From the NCBI GenBank assembly GCA_031310005.1, contig CM062382.1, positions 3,534,001-3,598,000 of the forward strand: 64,000 bases of DNA, read 5' to 3'. This document shows positions 20,204 through 32,255 of the stretch, one piece after another; position 1 is the first letter of the stretch, and each line of letters opens with the position of its first letter. Position numbers and translations under genes: made by a program. Below the pieces are notes generated by a model. That model ran no database searches, was not told where the DNA came from, and worked only from the letters and a program-made list of their open reading frames with translations. This stretch comes from Dactylellina haptotyla (Eukaryota; Ascomycota; Orbiliomycetes; Orbiliales; Orbiliaceae).

Positions 20204-22303
20204 TTAATGCGTTAGATAATAGTCAACGGGATACCCTAACCATGCGCATTGTTCCAAATCCACATAACTACTCGCTTTTGCGGGATAATCAATAAGCAGG
20301 ATAGGCCCACTTTTCCCTCTTACTTCACTCCACCTCCCGCTGCCTTCTATTGATGCCAGACTCTTCTCGTAGCCTCGGACGGTGAGGTAGCGCGTTGGAA
20401 TATTTGGCGTGCCTTTTTTGATGAATTCTGCGAAATAGCCCGAGGATAACTGGATGGTATACAAGTCGTTCGCGTCTCTTAGTGTGCCCAGATTTCCGAA
20501 AACGTTAGGCATGTCCGAGCCGTGAACACGGTAGTATGGAAGATTGGGATTTCCATTTGGGTATCCTGGCTCCACTGCTGGGCCACCAAGGCCATTTGGA
20601 TCATAGCCGCTGTATGTGCGATCCATTTGGTAGTAATGCGCTGATTTGAATACTCCGGTCGCATCTCCGGCATATACAGTGGCTTGGTCGACACACCTGA
20701 ACTGGAGATCTGTCGCAATGCGGGACGTAACATTGAAGCTGTCCTTGGTGATGTCGCCCGTATTTGGAGCAGGGAACAAGCCGGAGTCGATAACGCTCTG
20801 GGCATTGGCAGCATTGATGTTCAGCCCGACTTGTAAGCCTTCAAGGAGACTTGTAACCGGGGTTTTTGGATACGTTGAGAAAGAAGCACCGTCATCTCGC
20901 GTAATTCCAAATATAATATCAACGTTGGCTACCGACCCACCGTACTTCTTCGCAACATCCAGAAGGGGAGTGTTAACATAGAAGCCATCTTGTACTACGT
21001 AGCGAGCAACCGTGCTGGCTGTCACTATGGCAAGGGGGTCTTTGGTTTCGAGACAAGCAATTTGTTCGTCGAGAGATGCTTGTGTGCAACCAAGAGCGCT
21101 GAAAATTTGCTGACCTGCGATGTTATAAGAGCCCTGAATAGTAAGGTAGTCGCTGTAAGTATTGGCATAACTGTAACCAATGCCTAACGCGTAACCGAAC
21201 CCGAGATTTGACATTGATATAGCACCTTGGAATAAATCAATCGCTGGAGGGGATCCGAGCAAAACTCGAGTAGAGCCACCTCCTGCTGACTCGCCATTTA
21301 TAACAATACGAGTTGGATCTCCTCCAAAGGCGACGATATTATCTATCGTCCACTTCAAGGCCGCAACCATATCGCTTATGGCATAGTTCCCTTTGATATC
21401 CGTTCCGGGTATTGCAAGGAACCCAAGAGTTGACAGACGATAGTTTATATTGACTGTAACAACATCTTCACGGGATGCCAAGTTTCCTCCATCGCTACCA
21501 GGATCATTACCGGTACCCCCTGTGAATCCGCCACCGTGGATCCAAAAGTGTACGGCGCGGAGTCTCTCCGTCGAACCTGCTTTCGGGATATATGGTGTTT
21601 GGATATTGAGAATCAAGCAATCCTCACTCGTAGCACCGGCAGCTTGGTAGGGCTGGGAGCATTGCTTCGCATATTTTGTAGCATCAACTGTAACGCCACT
21701 AGGTGCGGAAGGATATGTTGAATATTTGAATCTGCCGGGAAAGGTAACATATGGGATTCCAAGAAATCGAAAGCTCTTTTGGTTTCGATATCCCACAAAC
21801 GTGTTTGTACCGCTGGCTACGGTGACCTTATTGGAATCAGTTGCAGCGGCATACACGCTGTTGCTATTCGAAGACTGAGAACAAAGGACCGGTAATGCTA
21901 TATCGCGGCTTGGCTGGGCTACCATTTGGAGAGAGCCGGGATCTTGAGACGCAGACACTACCCCGCTTGCAATGTAGTACCGCTGGACCGGCTTTGATTT
22001 CCCGATGAAAGATTGATAAGCTAACTGCCGCTCAAAATCGTATCGATTGTTGTTGAGGGTACTCCAAGAGATTAAGGATTCACCAATGGCTGCACAGGCT
22101 GATGCAGCTTGAACATATGGCATCTCGTCCAAAAGGATAGCGCCCACATGGTTGGTATCGTCGGTAGCATTGAGGTTGTTCTGATAGAGCAAAGTCAAGG
22201 ACGTTCCTTCGTTCGTAATGGATCTTTTGGGCAATGGGTTAGCGGCAACATTGCTAAACAGTGCCGCTACCGCGGCCACTGTTACCGGAATTGTTGGAAT
22301 CAT
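20204..22303 (-). CDS. secreted type-B carboxylesterase/lipase
   Basis: Intronless alpha/beta-hydrolase, 699 residues from the ATG at 22303; an earlier ATG at 22375 would add 24 residues. The later start is preferred because it begins a signal peptide (MIPTIPVTVAAVAALFSNVAA) and a TATA box lies at 22404-22411, which puts the transcript start near 22375. An N-terminal region of about 150 residues precedes the esterase fold. Family marks: EDCLILN (227), oxyanion HGGGF (256-260), nucleophile elbow GESAGG with Ser339, TRDDG with Asp471 where most members have Glu, and HGSDMPNVFG with His594. It hydrolyses esters outside the cell; the substrate is unknown. Confidence 0.9.
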   Translation of the reverse strand: MIPTIPVTVAAVAALFSNVAANPLPKRSITNEGTSLTLLYQNNLNATDDTNHVGAILLDEMPYVQAASACAAIGESLISWSTLNNNRYDFERQLAYQSFIGKSKPVQRYYIASGVVSASQDPGSLQMVAQPSRDIALPVLCSQSSNSNSVYAAATDSNKVTVASGTNTFVGYRNQKSFRFLGIPYVTFPGRFKYSTYPSAPSGVTVDATKYAKQCSQPYQAAGATSEDCLILNIQTPYIPKAGSTERLRAVHFWIHGGGFTGGTGNDPGSDGGNLASREDVVTVNINYRLSTLGFLAIPGTDIKGNYAISDMVAALKWTIDNIVAFGGDPTRIVINGESAGGGSTRVLLGSPPAIDLFQGAISMSNLGFGYALGIGYSYANTYSDYLTIQGSYNIAGQQIFSALGCTQASLDEQIACLETKDPLAIVTASTVARYVVQDGFYVNTPLLDVAKKYGGSVANVDIIFGITRDDGASFSTYPKTPVTSLLEGLQVGLNINAANAQSVIDSGLFPAPNTGDITKDSFNVTSRIATDLQFRCVDQATVYAGDATGVFKSAHYYQMDRTYSGYDPNGLGGPAVEPGYPNGNPNLPYYRVHGSDMPNVFGNLGTLRDANDLYTIQLSSGYFAEFIKKGTPNIPTRYLTVRGYEKSLASIEGSGRWSEVRGKSGPILLIDYPAKASSYVDLEQCAWLGYPVDYYLTH

Positions 22304-22403
22304 ATCTGATATCGCCGGTGTAGGTGTCGCAAATGACAACCTTCCAAATGATATGGGGTCGGAGAGGAGTGACATCTTGGAATTGGCGTTCCAGCTATAC
22401 GCC

Positions 22404-22411
22404 CTTTTATA
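22404..22411 (-). promoter_or_regulatory. TATA box of the carboxylesterase gene
   Basis: TATAAAAG on the minus strand, about 100 bases before the preferred ATG at 22303. Confidence 0.6.
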
Positions 22412-23307
22412 ATAACCGCAATATGGCCAATAGCTCTTGTGATAATTCGAATGCGTATATTCAATAAGTCATCGGTCTCTGGCAAAAAGATGAAATTAAT
22501 TGACATTGCGATCCAATTTTCGGCTAAATTACGTATCCTGAGCGCGACTTCGAAGCTTGTTCGAAGGGATCGTCGATATCACACGCGTGTGCCATGGGGC
22601 TGGATAAATGAATACCCGGATCTAGATATATTATTTGCAGCTGGCCAGCTGGATCTCGGTGCCGGATCATCGACTTGTATACTTTTTATGTCTTTCGCAT
22701 GGGTGTTGGATTTTTAAAACGGCAGAAACTCCAGGAAGTGTGGGGTTTTAGGCCCGACCGGAACCTGGAAATATGCTTATCGGCAGTAACCCATTTAGCC
22801 GCCACGACGCAGGGACGGATAATGAAGCGTCCAAGAATTGAGTTTTCGGCGCCTTGAAGAATAACTAGAGCAGATTGGTGTTCTCTATTTGTAGGCTAAT
22901 TTTGGGTTCTTTTGGTGATGGCGTAACTCTTGTCACGGATCAAAGGAGGATTTTGCGGATTTATTTGATTGAAATTGCATCTCTTTGTTACTATTTATCC
23001 AACCTCGAGCGTCCAAAGTGGAACCCGGTATCTCGGAAGGCTAAACACTTCAGCGAAAGCAATTCATAGAAACTTAAACATTAAGGGTTCCCGGAACCAA
23101 TTCTCGGTAACAACTAACAAGCAAATGCCGGAAGCTTTGGAATTACTAATCATAATGAAAAAATGGGTTAGGAAGTGGAATTTCCTCCATCAAATATACG
23201 TAGAGTATTTAGGCAATAAAACTACTCTGGACGAAGCATACTAAGAAGTGGAATATCGCACTTTCCTATAGATCTAGATCTACACTATAACAATCCACTT
23301 TCCCGGT
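22412..23307. other. intergenic spacer, nothing recognised
   Basis: Upstream of the carboxylesterase and downstream of the permease. A 14-base palindrome TAGATCTAGATCTA lies near 23268. No gene seen. Confidence 0.5.
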
Positions 23308-25442
23308 TTAGGTAGCGCTCGCGGTTCGGTCCTCGGTCATTTTCCGCTCCAGTTGCTCCTCGAATTGCGGATTAGTTGCAATAACTTCGTCGATTGTTCG
23401 AACGGGACCGTGGCTATTCAAAATGACAAGAGTTAGTTCGTGCGCAACTTGTTAGCAATTTGGTGGTCTTACAAGAAAGTCTTTCCCCCGTATTTTGGGA
23501 AGTAGTAATAAATGAGACAGAAGACAAGAACGAATCCAAGCACAGCTACTGCATAGTTCATCTGGGTTTCGTCTGGATTTGGGTAAGACGGGAAGAGAAG
23601 CAATGTGAAAATGAAGGTCATCCACACCACGCTATATACGGCAAATATATAGCTCAACTTGGGGCCGAGGTACCAAACTCCGGGTTTGAATTCGTTAAAT
23701 ATTAAACGCGAAACCAAGGGCATGGTATAAGCCTATTTCAGATTAGCGCCTTCGGTCTCTACCAAGCCTCATATGTTCAACTGGATGGAGATCCTTTGAA
23801 CTTACGAAATATAGACCCATAATAGCCAAATTGAAAATTGAATTGATAGCAATCGTATTGACGAGCATGAGAAGGCCTTCTGCGAGCGTGACTAATGCAC
23901 AGAACAGGACCGCTCTTGCCGGTGTTTTATTGGCTGTTAAGACACGAAAGAAGCTAGAAAACGGCAGGCCTCCATCTATGGTTTGCGGTTTATAGTATCA
24001 GCGAGATATTCCTCGGTTCTAGCTTAGTGTGCCGTGTGAGAAAATGATGTGCTAACTCACCTCGAGCTAAAGCGAAGGTCTCACGTGAAGCCGCTACCAA
24101 CAGCATCGAACAATTGCAAATGCTCGTAAACCATAAGAACACAAGCATAGCAATAGCACCCTTTTCACCAAGGCTGTTCAGGCAAATTTGTGCCATGGGT
24201 TGTCCTAGAGGGCTTGTCACAATTGCTATAACATCTGAGCCCATTGTAAAAGCAATAGAAATAACAACGCCCATTCCAACCACGAGTGCGATGAGAAGAG
24301 AGGATACCATGGCAAATGGAACCGCCCTTGCCGCATTAGATGCTTCTTCAGCAATAGTAGCGGAGGATTCAAATCCAGATACAACCCAAACTGGTGTTAA
24401 GAGTGATAGCATAAATGCCCATCCACTAGATAGCCAGAGAACATCAAGTTATAGACGCATTCAATTAGCCCTCTGACCATAAACTTTCGAAAACGAGTCA
24501 TTTTGAAATTCATTCAGAATGTCTTGCGCTTACTTGTTTGGCCAGAATCCCGTATTTTGAAACTCTTTGAAAACAAAAGAGGCGCTATTGATATTTTCCT
24601 TGGGGGTTGCGGCAGGGAGAGCAATTATAACCGCTAGCGCCATCGCTAGCTGGAACCAGATATATGTATTGTTTAATTTCGAGAGTGTAGCGGAGGGTAC
24701 GCAGGTCATCCCGAAGCAGAGAATTGTTGTCGCGGAGTAGAGTCCGTAGTTTATATATTTAGTGGTCTGCCATGTTCCATCAGAACCGATCATAATCGCC
24801 GCCACTAAAATCAAAGTTGCTCCGTATATCGTTGACGCGAAAATCGAGATATAGCCTAGGACGTTCATATAGCCTCTGTGATAGTTATATAATTATTAGC
24901 TTAGATACCCGCAATATTTGTACGAATATACATGGATATTGGAATTACTTACGCGAGCCAGCACATCAATGCTCTCGCTCTTGTAGGCGTTAACCTTGCG
25001 ACCCACTTGAGAGGAGTGTAAGGGTGAGAATAAAATAATATATATCCAAACAAAGGAAGTCCGAACTTACGTAGTACAAACCTCCAGCCGTAGGCATGCT
25101 TGACCCCAACTCTCCTAAACTCAGAGCAACTGGTATCAAAGTAACACAGCCCAGAAAATAAGACCACACCAAACCGACAGAGCCCGCACTTCCTAGAGAG
25201 AAGATAAGACTTTCTGCTAGTGCTGGTGCAATACCCATAGCTCCAAAACTTTGGCCGAACACTGTCAAATAGGAAAATTCGCGTTTGAGCTCGGGCTTAT
25301 AGCCTAAGGCCATTAGCAGAGCATCGTCTGAGCTGATGTCCACAACATCTCCCTTCTCTATGTTTAATAAGTTGGTGGGAACGCCGGCTTTTTCGTCACC
25401 AGTTATTGGTGTATTTCCATTGTCATCGGATTCTTTCGTCAT
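23308..25442 (-). CDS. APC-family amino-acid/GABA/choline permease
   Basis: Seven exons on the minus strand: 25071-25442, 24953-25005, 24534-24875, 24061-24425, 23806-23975, 23473-23732 and 23308-23413. All junctions are GT-AG, all phases agree, and the product has 555 residues. The first exon carries an acidic cytosolic start, then GYKPELKREFSYLTVFGQSF and the first helices. Later parts include PTAGGLYY|WVARL, WLAGYMNVLGYIS, GWAFMLSLLTPVWVVSGFESS, EEASNAARAVPFAM and, at the end, YFPKYGGKTFFHGPVRTIDE. These are the usual marks of fungal GABA/choline/polyamine-type permeases in the plasma membrane with about 12 helices. The substrate cannot be chosen from sequence alone. Confidence 0.9.
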
Positions 25443-26496
25443 TATGTCTGCCGTCTAAAATAAGAAGATTCGTCAACGACGTGCTTGTCCTCGGAATTCA
25501 GTCGATCGCGATGGGAGATTTGGAGCACTGGGTAGCAATAAACAGAAACCAGGTACCCGGCGCGAGTATTTAAATGCCGACTCATACGAAGATTTTCACG
25601 AAAAGGAACCTGGTTCCTGGTATTTATTTGGTTTAGAGGGCTTTTCAACTGCCAGCGCCTGCAGTACTTTCTCCTTTGGGTCCTGATAAGCAGGGTTCCG
25701 TGTGATTGGACATGTCTCGTGTGCACCGACTCGAGGCAAGGCCTGTTGGACGGAATCTCGATAAGGTTCAATTTCAGCTCAGTAATCAGTATCATTGTCG
25801 CTACGATCATTCTTTCCCTGTGCAACATCAGACTTCTTGAACATCGAAGCGAGAATCCCACGTCCCGCTAAATTCCAACCGCCCGCTCATGCATGATAAG
25901 CTTAGCCCTGCCCGAACATTCGCAGAAACCCGACCGTTTGTCCACGCGGCGACCATTGGTATCTTCCCCACGTTCCTCCTACGCAATTGAAACACACCGA
26001 GGACTGATATCGGCAGCCCCCACCCTTGGGTGTTCGCCTTAGCCCCCAAAACAGCATTTGATATCGATATTATGTTATTGGGATTGCAATCAAAGGCTGA
26101 GATGATAGGAATCTCGCGATCTCGTGTTGCATTCTTCCCACAACACACCAACAATGGCAAGATTTTGTGTTATGGAAGGTCACATGTTTTTGCGTGAGTG
26201 GCGCTGGGCGATCACCCTCCGACGCGTTTAGGGAAATGATATGATATATGATTGAGAGTGTCTGGCACGAATAGCCCCGCCGTACTGGCATCGCATCGGT
26301 AATGCCACGGGGTGAATGCTCGAACTTAAAGTATTTAAAAGAAGATATTTGGTCTTACTTAATTTTCAGTTTTAGAGCATTGTCGAAATAGTTATTGCTA
26401 TCCATGCGATGCAGCTATGTATTGGGGACTGGGCGCTGCCGTTTTCAAATCTGCATTTTCTGTCCCTATATTATGAAGGGCAAATGGTATTGATTT
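25443..26496. other. intergenic spacer, nothing recognised
   Basis: Promoter side of the permease gene and 3' side of the unknown secreted protein. Short ORFs without domains. Confidence 0.5.
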
Positions 26497-28497
26497 CTAG
26501 GCGAATATCTCGGCATGAAGAATCATTTTGCTATCCACAACACTTTCGCCATTAATCACAAGTAATTTTGCTAGAGTTGGCCTCCCAGTTGTTGCTTCTC
26601 CTATAGCCATTGCTTGTGTTGACTTTGGCGTGTCGTCAGGCGTGAAAACGATCTCTATACCTTCATGGTGAGCCTCATGATTTGTCTTGTAGTTCAGATA
26701 ACTAACAAAGAAATTAAAATTTGCATATATATAGTCCGCCTCCGTGCATTCCAATGTTGCTTCCTTCTGTGTGCCAACTCTTAGGTACCGCCCCTCACCA
26801 TTACAAGCATAGATAAACTTTCCATACCCATATTTATCCAGTGGATACCTATAGATACGATTTTGTACGATTGTTGATCCAGTGAGCTTCACCCTTTTGG
26901 CTATCCAGGTCGTTGGTTTAACTGTAGCGGTGTCGCGACCGTCTTGTTTGGCGATTAAGAAACTATCCCTCCTGGTCTTTGTTCCCGCCAGCTGATTGGG
27001 GCCTTCTTCGACATAAAGATGCCATGGTACTAAAGTGCTTGTTTTGGCGCTTTGAACGAAAGCACCTGATATTTGGAAAGGTCTCTTGAACCAGATACCT
27101 TCTTCAAATCTACTAAGAATATGAGAGTTCTCAGTTTCAATAGGCTTGTACCTTGCTAGGTGGGGCATTTTCCGAGCCAATCTTTGTGTCTCTATTGACA
27201 ATCCGCTGATACTTGGTTTTGGAAAAGCAGGAGCGGACAGGAGCCCGATTAATGGAACACGCCTCCGTTCTCCATTAGGTCTCCGAACTGACCACCAGAG
27301 TCGATTATCGTCTTCTGGGGGGAATACGCTCTGTAAACTTCCGGAAGGCGACACCCCTTCCCAGTAAAGAGTGCCTTCTATTCGAGGATCGACGAATGCA
27401 CTTTCGCTTCTCCTAAGCTCCCAACCCCACGAGATAAACTTTCCTCCAACATCGGGGCAAGTCTTACCTTCCATGAGTAGTGCTTCCTTTTCCGAGATCA
27501 AAGAGAATGGGAAGGGTTTCAAAGTGTTTGTGCAAGTATATAATACTAAATCTGTTTCGGAAAGATACATTCTCCGATTAACTTTAGTCCACCGCGCGGC
27601 TTCAGCCTCAACGAACTTTTGGGTGAATAGGTTGTAGCCTTCATATGGAAACCCTTTCTTCGCGACAACCCACAAATCATCTGTCAAAGAATTCAACACT
27701 GTGATAAGGAATCCCTTAGCCCAGGGAGGTTGAATGAATTCCCCTTGCCACACCGGCTCTAGTTTTGATAGGGTAGAAGTATCGTCCATACCGGGTTTGA
27801 ACCATGTTACTGAATTCACATAGGGATTACTCGTGAAATACTTGAGAGCAGTTGATTTATTGGGCGACTTTTTGGCGATATGACTAATCGTTCTTGGCTT
27901 TTGTACCATAGAAAAAGAGTTCTCTCGGGCTGAGGATATATCAATGTTCGGGGTAAGATTGTCCTGCGAAATATCTTCGTCCATCTCAGTAGGAATAGCT
28001 GGATAATCATCTTGATCTCCATCATTTGTTATTGGTTCTATTTTCCTGGAGGTTCCGCGTGCAGTGTCCATCGGATTCAAATTTCCATATCCTCGGAATG
28101 ATATTGGACCGTCATTTTGATACTGATTTGTTTGAAAGTTTATCTTTGGTATCTTTATTTGGTTTACGAGCCCACGGCCATAAGATTCAACTTTAGAATT
28201 GGTAGTTTGCCATTGGGATGGAGCATCATAAGTTCCATAATTTTTAGGTGTGTTTTGGTCGTTCTCCATCAAGGTCTCTCTAACCGTTGTTAACTGAAAA
28301 TCATCGGAATCGGAATTCTCCACAGGACGATTCTTGACGCTCGCGTTCGATCTCGAAGACCTTGAAGAGGGAAGTTGAGTACTTCCTATTCCATCACCGG
28401 ATCCATTCGACGAATCGCTCTCATATCCCTGAGCAGTTGCGACAACAAAAATGGAAAGCAAGAATGTGATATATAGATCGGCTCCTGCTACTAGCAT
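26497..28497 (-). CDS. unknown secreted protein with disordered N-terminal half
   Basis: 666 residues from the ATG at 28497; the open frame upstream lacks an ATG. The start reads as a signal peptide (MLVAGADLYITFLLSIFVVATAQG). Residues 25-230 are Ser/Asn/Asp-rich and low in complexity, probably disordered. The C-terminal 430 residues are Trp- and aromatic-rich (WGWELRRSESAFVDPRI, RLWWSVRRPNGERRR, RFEEGIWFKRPFQISG, YGKFIYACNGEGRYLRVG), suggesting a folded beta-rich domain. I do not recognise the family; no catalytic motif or transmembrane helix is evident. An apoplastic or cell-wall role is inference only. Confidence 0.7.
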   Translation of the reverse strand: MLVAGADLYITFLLSIFVVATAQGYESDSSNGSGDGIGSTQLPSSRSSRSNASVKNRPVENSDSDDFQLTTVRETLMENDQNTPKNYGTYDAPSQWQTTNSKVESYGRGLVNQIKIPKINFQTNQYQNDGPISFRGYGNLNPMDTARGTSRKIEPITNDGDQDDYPAIPTEMDEDISQDNLTPNIDISSARENSFSMVQKPRTISHIAKKSPNKSTALKYFTSNPYVNSVTWFKPGMDDTSTLSKLEPVWQGEFIQPPWAKGFLITVLNSLTDDLWVVAKKGFPYEGYNLFTQKFVEAEAARWTKVNRRMYLSETDLVLYTCTNTLKPFPFSLISEKEALLMEGKTCPDVGGKFISWGWELRRSESAFVDPRIEGTLYWEGVSPSGSLQSVFPPEDDNRLWWSVRRPNGERRRVPLIGLLSAPAFPKPSISGLSIETQRLARKMPHLARYKPIETENSHILSRFEEGIWFKRPFQISGAFVQSAKTSTLVPWHLYVEEGPNQLAGTKTRRDSFLIAKQDGRDTATVKPTTWIAKRVKLTGSTIVQNRIYRYPLDKYGYGKFIYACNGEGRYLRVGTQKEATLECTEADYIYANFNFFVSYLNYKTNHEAHHEGIEIVFTPDDTPKSTQAMAIGEATTGRPTLAKLLVINGESVVDSKMILHAEIFA

Positions 28498-30565
28498 ACT
28501 AGCGCGCTCTAAACCACCTCTTGATAGTGTAATCTTGGTATAGGTTTGATCCTCGTGCACGCGTCACGTTCACTGAGTGGTAGGTAGCCGGAAATTGAAT
28601 TCTTGTGGACCGTGTATTCGCTAGCGACATGCTGGTGATGCGTGTCCCTGGAAATGTATACCAAAGATTTTGTCCTCTCGAGCTCCTCAACAGAGAGGTA
28701 TTTTGAGCTATATCCTCGCAAGAACGGGACGTATTGCCTATTCAATTACGAGCTATATTCTTTTCCTACAAGAAATAAAACGAGCAAAATACGTCTCCAT
28801 AGCATTCATATGAGCGAGGCCATCAACCCACGTAGTTTTGGCGTCTGGTTCACGCAACACAATTTCCATCTAGATCTACGAGATTGGGCTGCTAGCTGAT
28901 TATAATCGACTAACACGAAGGTTGTAAGGAGGATCCTCGGGATGCGCATCGATGCACATGTATGAGTACTATCTCCAAGGAGAAGATCTCGAAACTTGTC
29001 CAAGCGTCCGATGTACCTGTTTCATTGTTGTACAATTGCTTAATAATTAGTAATGCCAGTACCAACGTTGCCAACTATACTGATGGAGCAAAAATCCGAA
29101 GCGGTTAATATTACAGCCATTTTTCTCCAAGCGCAAGAACTGAACATTTTGTGTTGCTCCTATTTCCAGGCTAGGCAGTCTCAATTGAGAAGACACCTGA
29201 TTCTTCATCGATTGAAATCTTATCTGATTTAGTCCTACGTTACACGGCAACACTTGGTGGTCGCTTTCTCAGCTTTAGGCAGCTGTTAGTAAGCCATATA
29301 TATACAGGGAAGGAAGATATGTACTGGTTTCGTACCTTAAGTATTTGTCAACAAAGCTCATCTAATATTTTCGACAATTGGCAAATCGGAGAGCGTGGTG
29401 TGCTAGTACTCGTGCAAACATTGCTGTTAGTTGCTTATGCAGCCCTGGGGTGTCCGTGCGAGATCCAAAAGAACCATGGTATATACACCCCGCATACGAA
29501 GCCCTGTCACCGGCCGCGATTCGATGTCTCTGATTTCGTCCATTTTCTTATTTTTCAAGCCAGGTTTTTAATCTCCACTATCCTTTAATTATTTTTTATT
29601 GTCTTATTTACACTGTAGGGTGCCTTTGGAGGTTGTTGGAATGTACGGCTAATAATAAGAGAGAGACCTGAGAGCTGTCTTGGATCTCCAGAGACTAAAG
29701 TTGCAAAGGACTCAAGTTGTAAAGGAGGCTTGAATTCTGTTTCGTGGAGTTCCTGCTGGATTCGGAAACTAGACCTTCATGGTAGGGCTACATCGCCAGC
29801 TCAGGTCCGGTTGTGTTACCAAACGCGCTTAGACTACTTACTCAATTGATCAAGACAACCCAAAACACAGCCTCTCAGAGACTCGTAAGAAACGGGGTAC
29901 ATCGATACTCTAAGCTTTAGTAATTGATTAGAAAGTATTCGTAAGGCTGGATAATATTACTGATGTAGAACACAGAGTGCAGCGGTCCCCTCTATTGGAA
30001 AAGATGAAGCATTGATTCGCTCGCATGGGTCAAGCTGACGTCAGCCTTGGCTAGCTACAGCTAGCCATGTACATGTTCTGACCGACCAGGAAAAATTCCC
30101 TGGTGTTGAGTTCACTCTGCCAACACTTTACTATTACGTATACTACCAGAAAATAATATTCCATATAGGGAATGTATATTCCAGGAATTTTAGGTGTTTT
30201 GATTGCCGTACCCACTACTGGTGGGTGGGGCAAATTGTCGTATTCATCGTTTGAGAAACAAAAAGCTTGGCTAGCGCTGATGCATGATGCAGGGCGAATC
30301 CAACAGCCGAAATCAAGCAGAAAACCTACGGTCCCATGTGCATGACGGAAACAACGCCTCAATCAGGATAGGAATCGAGTTGCCGCGATAAGTTGGCTTG
30401 AGCACTGTGTAAATTTATAAGCTTAAAAATGTTCAGTATTAGTATACTTTATTTATATTGAAATTTCCTATAAAGTCTTTCAGTAAGCCCCTCTAAGTTA
30501 TTGGAATCCCCAAAAAATCATCGACAGCTCAACCCACCACAGGAACTTCGAATCAAACTTGAGGC
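28498..30565. other. divergent intergenic region, nothing recognised
   Basis: About 2.1 kb between the unknown secreted protein (leftward) and the glycosyltransferase (rightward). Short ORFs only; no repeat or RNA gene recognised. Confidence 0.5.
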
Positions 30566-30573
30566 TATATAAA
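30566..30573 (+). promoter_or_regulatory. TATA box of the glycosyltransferase gene
   Basis: TATATAAA about 100 bases before the ATG at 30673. Confidence 0.55.
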
Positions 30574-30672
30574 TATCTATTTTATTCTACGCTAATAGAA
30601 GCTTTTCTTAACTGGCATATTGACGTTATAAGTTTATCCCTATAAGTTCGAAAATTGGAACTGTTCATAAAA

Positions 30673-32031
30673 ATGGCGGAAATAAAGCCTATCATCGTCA
30701 TCACCGCAGCTCCCATCATGGCTCACTTTAAGAGCTTGCTGCCTGTCTCTACTTACCTTGTAAAACAAGGATACGAAGTCCACATCACCACCGGAGCTAG
30801 CTTGAGGGAAGACAGTGAATGGACCGGTGCGAAGTTCCACCCATACCCGGAGGACATTTCCGATCCGACCAAGTTGCTCCAGGAGGTCGAAGGTATCGAA
30901 AAAGGGACACCACAGAGAGTCAATATGGATTTAATTCAATTCTTCATTACACCAATCCCAAAGCAATACGAGACCATACAAAATGTTTGCGAGAGTATCA
31001 CTACCAGAGAAAGCTATCGAGGAGAACCAATCATTATTATGAATGAGACTGGGTCGTGGGCGGTTGCACCGTACCTGTTCGGGGCACCCTGGCGAGGAGT
31101 CCCACCAACCGCAGTCATCACAGTCGGATCGATCCCTGTTTCTTGTACTGACCCTGACTTGGCTCCATTCAATGCGGGCTTGCCACCAGCGGTAAACGAC
31201 GAAGACAGAGCAAAATACACAGCGATGCATCAACAAATTTGGGGCACAGAAGACTTTTTCGCGGGTGCACAGGCATTCTACGAATTGACACTTAGGGGCC
31301 TCGGAGCTACGAAAGATATACCGGTTCTTCTAGACCATGTCAAACTCTCGGATCGATATTTGCAATGCTCATTGGAAGAGCAGGAATACAAACGCGCAGC
31401 GCCACCAAAAGGTCTCCGATACATTGGCTGGCCGGAACTCAAGGGTCGTAAAGTTCCGCCCTTCCCACCATTTTGGGATGAAATTCTTGAGGTGTCAAAG
31501 CAAAAATCGAAAAAGATAGTTTTTGCCTGCCAGGGGACCGTTCCATGGAATGACATGAATGATCTTATCGTCCCCACTCTAAAGGGTCTTGATGGTCGTG
31601 ACGATCTCCTCGTCATTGCATCTCTAGGAGCACCACACCAAAAGTTACCGGATGGGTTCGAGATCCCCGCGAACGCCCGTGTTTGCCACTATATCCCATT
31701 CGAAGATCTGTTCCCGCACATTGATATCTTCGTCAACTCAGGAGGGTTTGGAAGCACCCAGCAAGCACTCTATTACGGCGTCCCAATCATTCTCGTCGGA
31801 GTCGGCGAAGATAAACCCGAAAATAACGCGAGAGTTGAGTGGACCGGTGCGGCAATTAACTTGAAATGCCAAACCGCGAAACCAGAAGATGTCCGAGAAG
31901 CTGTGCTCAAAATGGTAGAAGATGATAAATATTCAAAGCGAGCCAAATACTTTAGTGAACAGTATCATAATATAAACCCATTGGAGTTGGTGGAGCAGAA
32001 CATAAAGGAATTAATGAAGGAGAAGTTGTAA
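30673..32031 (+). CDS. UDP-glycosyltransferase (GT1, GT-B fold)
   Basis: Intronless, 452 residues. The ATG at 30673 has a good context (AAAAATGG); the few codons upstream lack an ATG. The N-terminal acceptor half starts with PIIVITAAPIMAHFKSLLP, as in macrolide/UGT-type enzymes. The C-terminal donor half has KKIVFACQGTVPW and HIDIFVNSGGFGSTQQAL followed by GVPIILVGVGEDKPENNARVEW (split here), the nucleotide-sugar-binding block in the form found in bacterial and fungal GT1 members (EDK where plant UGTs have DQ). No signal peptide or membrane anchor, so cytosolic. It would glycosylate a small lipophilic molecule; no biosynthetic core gene is nearby to name the acceptor. Confidence 0.88.
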   Translation: MAEIKPIIVITAAPIMAHFKSLLPVSTYLVKQGYEVHITTGASLREDSEWTGAKFHPYPEDISDPTKLLQEVEGIEKGTPQRVNMDLIQFFITPIPKQYETIQNVCESITTRESYRGEPIIIMNETGSWAVAPYLFGAPWRGVPPTAVITVGSIPVSCTDPDLAPFNAGLPPAVNDEDRAKYTAMHQQIWGTEDFFAGAQAFYELTLRGLGATKDIPVLLDHVKLSDRYLQCSLEEQEYKRAAPPKGLRYIGWPELKGRKVPPFPPFWDEILEVSKQKSKKIVFACQGTVPWNDMNDLIVPTLKGLDGRDDLLVIASLGAPHQKLPDGFEIPANARVCHYIPFEDLFPHIDIFVNSGGFGSTQQALYYGVPIILVGVGEDKPENNARVEWTGAAINLKCQTAKPEDVREAVLKMVEDDKYSKRAKYFSEQYHNINPLELVEQNIKELMKEKL

Positions 32032-32255
32032 TTGGGAACGGAATCGCGGTAGATCAAAAGAGATTTGCTGAAAATGACTTAAAAGGGTCGTTTCAGATGT
32101 TATAGGGATTTAATACTGGGAGTCTGGGGTTCGATGGAATACTTGATATAGATAGAAGGTTTTAAATCTACGCAATTGTGGCAAATAACAAGTGTAATTT
32201 GAGATAGTTCCCCTATTAGGTGATCCGTGCAGCTTAAGCGCTTATCTATTGATAT

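Noticed and set aside
30655-30672. Six extra codons before the glycosyltransferase ATG
   Set aside because: The frame is open but the first codon is TTG; the ATG at 30673 has a better context and starts right before the conserved first strand.
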